From NCBI RefSeq assembly GCF_026723825.1, contig NZ_CP113519.1, positions 3,844,001 through 3,908,000 on the forward strand: 64,000 nucleotides of DNA. Direction: 5' to 3'. Shown one piece after another: positions 59,971 to 64,000 of this stretch. The first letter of the stretch is position 1. Each line of letters opens with the position of its first letter. A model generated the notes under the pieces. That model saw only the letters and a list, made by a program, of their open reading frames with translations. It made no database searches and was not told the origin of the DNA. Source of the stretch: Pseudomonas sp. GOM7. Its GTDB lineage: Bacteria > Pseudomonadota > Gammaproteobacteria > Pseudomonadales > Pseudomonadaceae. The position numbers were made by a program, and so were the translations under genes.

Positions 59971-60483
59971 ATGGCCAAGCCTGCCGCCCGCTTATCCGAT
60001 ACCCACGCCTGCCCTCTGCCCGGTCACGGTTCCAACCCCATAGCGGTGGGTTCTGCCGATGTGCTGTTCAACAACCTGCCCGCTGCCCGCGTCGGCGACA
60101 GCAGTAGCTGTGGCGGCGCGATCACTCAGGGTGAAGGCAGCATTCTGGTCAACGGCAAACCGGTCGCCTTCCTCGGCAGCCCCACCAGCCATGGCGGCAG
60201 CATCGTGACCGGCTCGGGCGACATTCTGGTCGGCTCATCAGTGAGCACGGCCCCCTTCACGGCTCCGGCGCCGATCCCCAGTCAGTTCGACGAGCATTTC
60301 GTGCTCAGCGACAGCGATACCGGCCAGCCCTTGGCTGGCCGCCCTTACAAGCTGAAGACGGCTTCCGGCAAAGTCATCGAAGGCGTTACCGATGAGCAGG
60401 GCAAGACCAAACGCGCAGCGGCCTATGCGGCCGAAGCCGTATCCGTCGAGTTCGAGCCACAAAGCGAAATCTTCATCGGTTGA
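59971..60483 (+). CDS. PAAR-domain protein with transthyretin-like extension
   Basis: 170 residues. Residues 1-90 form a PAAR spike: AARLSDTHACPLPGHG, then VLFNNLPAARVGDSSSCGG and VNGKPVAFLGSPTSHGG, with His and Cys for the zinc tip. Residues about 105-165 (DEHFVLSDSDTGQPLAGRPYKL, EGVTDEQGKTKR) match the small beta-sandwich often fused to PAAR or VgrG as an effector adaptor. It sharpens the VgrG tip of a type VI secretion system. No other T6SS gene is in the window. It starts a three-gene operon. Confidence 0.92.
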   Translation: MAKPAARLSDTHACPLPGHGSNPIAVGSADVLFNNLPAARVGDSSSCGGAITQGEGSILVNGKPVAFLGSPTSHGGSIVTGSGDILVGSSVSTAPFTAPAPIPSQFDEHFVLSDSDTGQPLAGRPYKLKTASGKVIEGVTDEQGKTKRAAAYAAEAVSVEFEPQSEIFIG

Positions 60484-60492
60484 GGTCAGGAC

Positions 60493-61449
60493 ATGTCGAG
60501 CGCCGAGCCAGTCGTTGCACAATCGAACCTGAGCCCAGCGAGCCAGACGCAAGGCACGCCGGTTCAGGCCAGGCTATTCAAGATCACCGACATTCCAGAC
60601 GCCATGGAGGCCATCGACTGGCCGGTTTCCGCCGCGCTGATGCGCCACTGGTTTCAGGGGCAACCCTGGCCGACGGAAAATGGCGGCATGTCGACACGGG
60701 TCAAGGAACACGCCGAGTGGCCCCCGGCGCAGTACATCGAGGAAAGCATCGTCAAGATGAGCTGGGTGGCCAGCTTCGACAAGGTCAAGCCGGTGCTCGC
60801 CGAGCTACGCCGAAGCTGGAACAACGCCGCCGCCATGGGGCAGATCCGCAAGCATCTGCTCGCAGCCTATGGCGACAAGGCCCCTGGCTGCTACCCCCTG
60901 GTGTTCCCCAACCTGGCCAGCGCGGTGGAACGCTTCGGCTACTTCAACTCACGGCCCATCACCTTTGCCAAATGGGGCAGCGAAGGCCTCAACGACCTGC
61001 GCGGAGCGCTGGCTGACTTCAACCTGCGGGTGGCAGCCGAGGGCGAAGTGCGGGTGTATGCCGAGCGCATCGAGTTTCAGCCGCGAACCCTGCTGTTCTA
61101 CGCCGAGGACAACTACGACTTCAACGACGATGGCACGGTGTTCAGCCAGCCGCTGGGCTTCTGGAACTTCGATGGCATAGCCCCCAGCCTGCTGCAAGCT
61201 TTCGCGCACAATGCCGGTGTGGATGCGGTTTCCCAAGGCATCATGCAGCAGTCGTTGTTCGGCATGAACACGGAAAACCAGAGGCGCTACATGGATGAAC
61301 AGAGCAAACGCTACATGCTGGTGCTCAACAGCCATTTCGCCGAGTACCGAACCCGGTACAACAAAGGCGGCGATTTCCGCGTGTTTTCCGATCTGCTGCG
61401 CGAGCCGCTGCCGCCTGGCACCTCCGCCATCAACATAGCCAAGCCCTGA
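60493..61449 (+). CDS. Probable T6SS effector (DUF6402-like)
   Basis: 318 residues, soluble, without signal peptide. The sequence resembles the DUF6402 family found next to PAAR and VgrG genes in Pseudomonas and Burkholderia; landmarks are DAMEAIDWPVSAALMRHWF, WVASFDKVKPVLAELR and DNYDFNDDGTVFSQPLGFWNFDG. The enzymatic activity, if any, is unknown to me. It starts 10 bp after the PAAR gene and ends 2 bp before the next ATG. Effector status is inferred from this position. Confidence 0.75.
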   Translation: MSSAEPVVAQSNLSPASQTQGTPVQARLFKITDIPDAMEAIDWPVSAALMRHWFQGQPWPTENGGMSTRVKEHAEWPPAQYIEESIVKMSWVASFDKVKPVLAELRRSWNNAAAMGQIRKHLLAAYGDKAPGCYPLVFPNLASAVERFGYFNSRPITFAKWGSEGLNDLRGALADFNLRVAAEGEVRVYAERIEFQPRTLLFYAEDNYDFNDDGTVFSQPLGFWNFDGIAPSLLQAFAHNAGVDAVSQGIMQQSLFGMNTENQRRYMDEQSKRYMLVLNSHFAEYRTRYNKGGDFRVFSDLLREPLPPGTSAINIAKP

Positions 61450-61450
61450 C

Positions 61451-61861
61451 ATGAAGAAGATCCTTGTCGCAGCCTGCGGCCTTTTCGCGACACTTGCATT
61501 GTTCCTGGGCTGGAGCCTGAACGAGGTGCTCGACGCGCCGGCCTCGGTTTCCCAGGTCAGCCCGCAAGGTGGCCATCTGATCGAAAGCGTGCCGGTACGC
61601 GGCCTGCTCGCCCCTGGCGGTGGCCTGTCGTACCTGCGCATCGTCGACCGCCAGGATCCGACCCAGGTATTTCGCAGCCCGCTCTACCTCAGGCAATCCG
61701 TGGACATGCGGGTCAGCGAGGATGAACAGACCCTGGGGGTGACCTGGATCGAGTTCGACAAGCGTGAACGGCGCTTCGTCCTCAGCATCCCCCAATGGCG
61801 CCCGGACTGGCGCAACCTGTTCATCAGCAACACGCCTTATGAGGTGGTACCCAACGGTTGA
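61451..61861 (+). CDS. Exported small protein, candidate immunity protein
   Basis: 136 residues. An N-terminal hydrophobic segment (ILVAACGLFATLALFLGW) acts as signal peptide or anchor, placing the rest in the periplasm. The remainder is beta-rich (LSYLRIVDRQDPTQVF, LGVTWIEFDKRERRFVLSI). It starts 2 bp after the DUF6402-like gene stop. By analogy with other PAAR modules it is the likely immunity protein; periplasmic placement would imply a periplasmic target for the toxin. No family recognised. Confidence 0.7.
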   Translation: MKKILVAACGLFATLALFLGWSLNEVLDAPASVSQVSPQGGHLIESVPVRGLLAPGGGLSYLRIVDRQDPTQVFRSPLYLRQSVDMRVSEDEQTLGVTWIEFDKRERRFVLSIPQWRPDWRNLFISNTPYEVVPNG

Positions 61862-61877
61862 AGCGGGCCCCCGGCGT

Positions 61878-62564
61878 TCAGCGGTCGTCCCAGGGCCAGG
61901 TCATGTCCTCGGGAGTAAAACGCTCGCGGGTGTCCATCCGTACCCCTCGCAAGGCCATGCTCTGCAGGTGCGACTCATACAAGTTCGCCGAGAAATAGCT
62001 GATCAGGATGCTACGCCGCCGCGCGCCACTGGGGTTGAGGCTGCCGGCATGCAGCAGGTCGACATCGAACAGCAGGATGTCACCCGCGCGCCCCGCTAGC
62101 TGAATGACAGCGGACTCATCATCGAAATCGACCTCTGGCGCGCCGGGCAACGGGCGATGACTGCCGGGCACCAGGCGGGTCGCACCGTTGTCGGGGCCGT
62201 AATCGTCGAAATAGGCCAGGGCGTTGGCGATATCCCCTGGCCGCTGAGCCGACAGATCACGATGCAGGCGCTGGTGACCACGGCCTGCCAGGGGCTCGCG
62301 GCCTTCCACCTGAGCGAGGAAGAAGCGCTCACCGATCAACGCCCCGACCACGGCCAAGACCTGCGGCAAACGGCACACGGCCTGCACGCTCGGGTCATCA
62401 TCCAGCAGCGAGTGGCGGTAATCCGTACCGCGCGGTACGGGCCATTGATCCGCCGGTTTCACCCCGGCATCGAAGGCGGCGCGCAGGCCATCGAGCCACT
62501 CGGGGGCGATGGCCTGACGCAGCAGGGTATAACCATCACGATGAAGTCGTTCACGTTCGAGCAC
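61878..62564 (-). CDS. Phytanoyl-CoA dioxygenase family protein
   Basis: About 228 residues of an Fe(II)/2-oxoglutarate dioxygenase. Iron ligands are HRD in QRLHRDLSAQRPG (HxD) and the distal His in VDLLHAGSLNPSG, with the oxoglutarate-binding Arg in RRRSI. PhyH relatives hydroxylate diverse small molecules; the substrate is unknown. A GTG at 62564 with AGAGG upstream gives the family start (LERERLHRDGYTLL); an ATG at 62666 would add 34 residues unlike the family. It converges with the immunity candidate. Confidence 0.85.
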   Translation of the reverse strand: MLERERLHRDGYTLLRQAIAPEWLDGLRAAFDAGVKPADQWPVPRGTDYRHSLLDDDPSVQAVCRLPQVLAVVGALIGERFFLAQVEGREPLAGRGHQRLHRDLSAQRPGDIANALAYFDDYGPDNGATRLVPGSHRPLPGAPEVDFDDESAVIQLAGRAGDILLFDVDLLHAGSLNPSGARRRSILISYFSANLYESHLQSMALRGVRMDTRERFTPEDMTWPWDDR

Positions 62565-62818
62565 GGCGTCTAGCCCTCTCCTTGTCCACTGCCCATGGCA
62601 CAGAACAATGGCATGAGCAGTCAAGCCTTGCAGGCGCTTTACCCCGGCACAATTCGACCATTTCATCAGGTAATCGCCCGGCGCGTCCCACCAAGTTGGC
62701 TTATAACTAAAAGGACGTACCAGTGAGATATCGGCCCCAACCTCGAGCGGCTACAGGCTCGGAGGTCGGCAGATCTCGAGATGGAACTCAGCCCCTGGAG
62801 CAGAGTAACTGCCAAGCC

Positions 62819-64000
62819 ATGCCGAATAGCCCCATACACCCCAACCGCTTCACCCGATATCTGTACGCCATGCTGGCTGTGGTGCTCATGCTGGGTCTGG
62901 CGTTCGTCGTACTGCTGCTCGAGCAGGCCAGGTATCAGGAGGCGGTCGAACAACGGCGACTCTCTCTGAATCTGGCCGAGGAGTTGCGCCAGTCCTCGGC
63001 GGATCTGGCGCGCATGATGCGCAGTTACGTGATCACTGGCGAGCGCCGCTACCTCGATCACTTCGACAGTGTGGTGGCGATCCGCGATGGCCTGCAGCCG
63101 CGTCCGGCCCATTACAACCTGGCCTACTGGGAGCTGAAGGCCATAGAGGGCAATGACGCCCAGAGCGCGCACGAAGAGCTAGGTGAGCGTATCGCCCTGA
63201 TCGAACTGATGCGCCGTACCGGCTTCACCGAGAGAGAACTGAGCAAGCTCATCGAAGCCAAGCGCTACTCCGACGAGTTGGTCGAGATCGAAAGAGCCGC
63301 CATGCAACTCGCCGATAGCGAGCCTCGTCAGCCTCACAACCGTGACAGAGCGTTGACCACTCTCGCCGATCGGCACTTCATCACCCTCAAGGCCAAGGTG
63401 CTGCGGCCGATCATCGAAGCGCAGCAGATGATCATCACCCGCACGCAGAACTCGGTGGATATGGCGCAGCAGCGCCTGTCGATCGCCACGCTCTTCCTGT
63501 TCGTCATGTGCGGTACGCTGCTGGCCTTGATCCTGCTACTCGGCAGAGAGATTCGTCGGCTACTCGGCTGCTCGATGCAGGATCTGCAGAACACCCTGAA
63601 TCGACTCGGCCACGGCGACTTCCTCACCCCCATCAAGGCGCAGGACAACAACAGCGTGCTGGGCTGGATCGCTCGCACGCAACGCCAATTGGCCTCGCTG
63701 AACCTGATGCACTTCAAGGCCCTGGTCGAATCTTCCGACGACGCCATCATCAGCAAGAGCACCGAGAGCATCGTCGCCAGCTGGAACGCAGGCGCGGAGC
63801 GCATGTTCGGTTACAGCGCCGAAGAGATGATCGGCACCTCGATTCGCCGCCTCATCCCCGAGGAGCGTGCCTTCGAGGAAGACGAGATCCTCGAGAAGAT
63901 CACCCGGGGTGAGAAAGTCGAGCATTTTCAGACTCAACGCCTGCACCGTGACGGCCATCTGATCGACATTTCCGTGACCATTTCCCCCATCTACAACGAG
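62819..64000 (+). CDS. Membrane PAS-domain sensor protein (partial, runs off window)
   Basis: The frame is open from the ATG at 62819 to the window end (394 codons, no stop). Order: membrane helix 1 (about residues 15-34), a helical periplasmic sensor of about 190 residues containing RSYVITGERRYLDHF, helix 2 (about 222-243), a HAMP-like linker, and a PAS/S-box from about 303 (VESSDDAIISKSTE, WNAGAERMFGYSAEEMIG, LHRDGHLIDISVTISPIYNE). The output domain (histidine kinase, GGDEF or EAL) lies beyond the edge. The ribosome-binding site is weak, so the start is provisional. Confidence 0.85.
   Translation, partial: MPNSPIHPNRFTRYLYAMLAVVLMLGLAFVVLLLEQARYQEAVEQRRLSLNLAEELRQSSADLARMMRSYVITGERRYLDHFDSVVAIRDGLQPRPAHYNLAYWELKAIEGNDAQSAHEELGERIALIELMRRTGFTERELSKLIEAKRYSDELVEIERAAMQLADSEPRQPHNRDRALTTLADRHFITLKAKVLRPIIEAQQMIITRTQNSVDMAQQRLSIATLFLFVMCGTLLALILLLGREIRRLLGCSMQDLQNTLNRLGHGDFLTPIKAQDNNSVLGWIARTQRQLASLNLMHFKALVESSDDAIISKSTESIVASWNAGAERMFGYSAEEMIGTSIRRLIPEERAFEEDEILEKITRGEKVEHFQTQRLHRDGHLIDISVTISPIYNE

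Noticed and set aside
1..64000. CRISPR array or prophage
   Set aside because: No regularly spaced direct repeats and no phage structural, lysis or integrase genes were seen anywhere in the window.

Overview
The window is GC-rich (about 65 %) gammaproteobacterial chromosome. Gene content and order fit Pseudomonas, most likely the mendocina/oleovorans/alcaliphila branch: putP with a Pseudomonas-type protein, an nrtR-pncA-pncB-nadE salvage block, the NAGGN osmolyte cluster in the order seen in P. aeruginosa, and a Val-Asp-Asp tRNA operon. Most of it is ordinary core chromosome. Lineage is inferred from protein recognition and gene order only; no search was run.

Layout. 1-6.4 kb: end of proS, a lipoprotein, an aldo/keto reductase-VOC-methyltransferase run on the minus strand, and a 1027-residue class A penicillin-binding protein. 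6.4-9.7 kb: a VF530-type DNA-binding protein, putP and a DUF482/FemAB-like acyltransferase. 9.8-13.3 kb: NAD salvage; nrtR is divergent from pncA-pncB-nadE, with a perfect 15-bp-arm palindrome lying over the pncA promoter. 13.4-15.4 kb: dcd, a cold-shock gene and three tRNAs. 15.4-24.1 kb: NAGGN osmoprotectant genes (amidotransferase, ligase, M42 peptidase, hybrid kinase) divergent from a MarR regulator, followed by yheU.

24.1-29.9 kb is the accessory hot spot. A copper-type RiPP operon (hvfA precursor with four EGxCG motifs, MNIO enzyme hvfB, hvfC, hvfX) lies on the minus strand. About 2 kb upstream, in the same orientation, is an ECF sigma/zinc-finger anti-sigma pair. Between them sits foreign DNA: a truncated IS110-family transposase, a complete integron attC site, an AT-rich cassette gene with a HEPN-like R-x4-H motif, a half attC and dispersed palindromes. 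The simplest reading is that an insertion split one sigma-controlled RiPP locus. An ECF-like promoter remains in front of hvfA, so control in trans may survive.

30-46 kb: a KAS III enzyme, a glutamate-synthase-like flavoenzyme, a periplasmic binding protein, oxidoreductases with LysR regulators, a HIT hydrolase, a glutathione transferase and transporters. 44.7-51.7 kb is a probable carboxylate catabolic block: a MatC-like permease and a LigI-like amidohydrolase divergent from a GntR regulator, then a CitMHS permease and an amidase. 52-59 kb: small metabolic genes, an SDR/AraC pair, an MFS and an AI-2E-family permease, and a lipoprotein. 60-61.9 kb: a compact PAAR / DUF6402-like / signal-peptide trio, best read as an orphan type VI secretion effector-immunity module. 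The window ends inside a membrane-bound PAS sensor gene.
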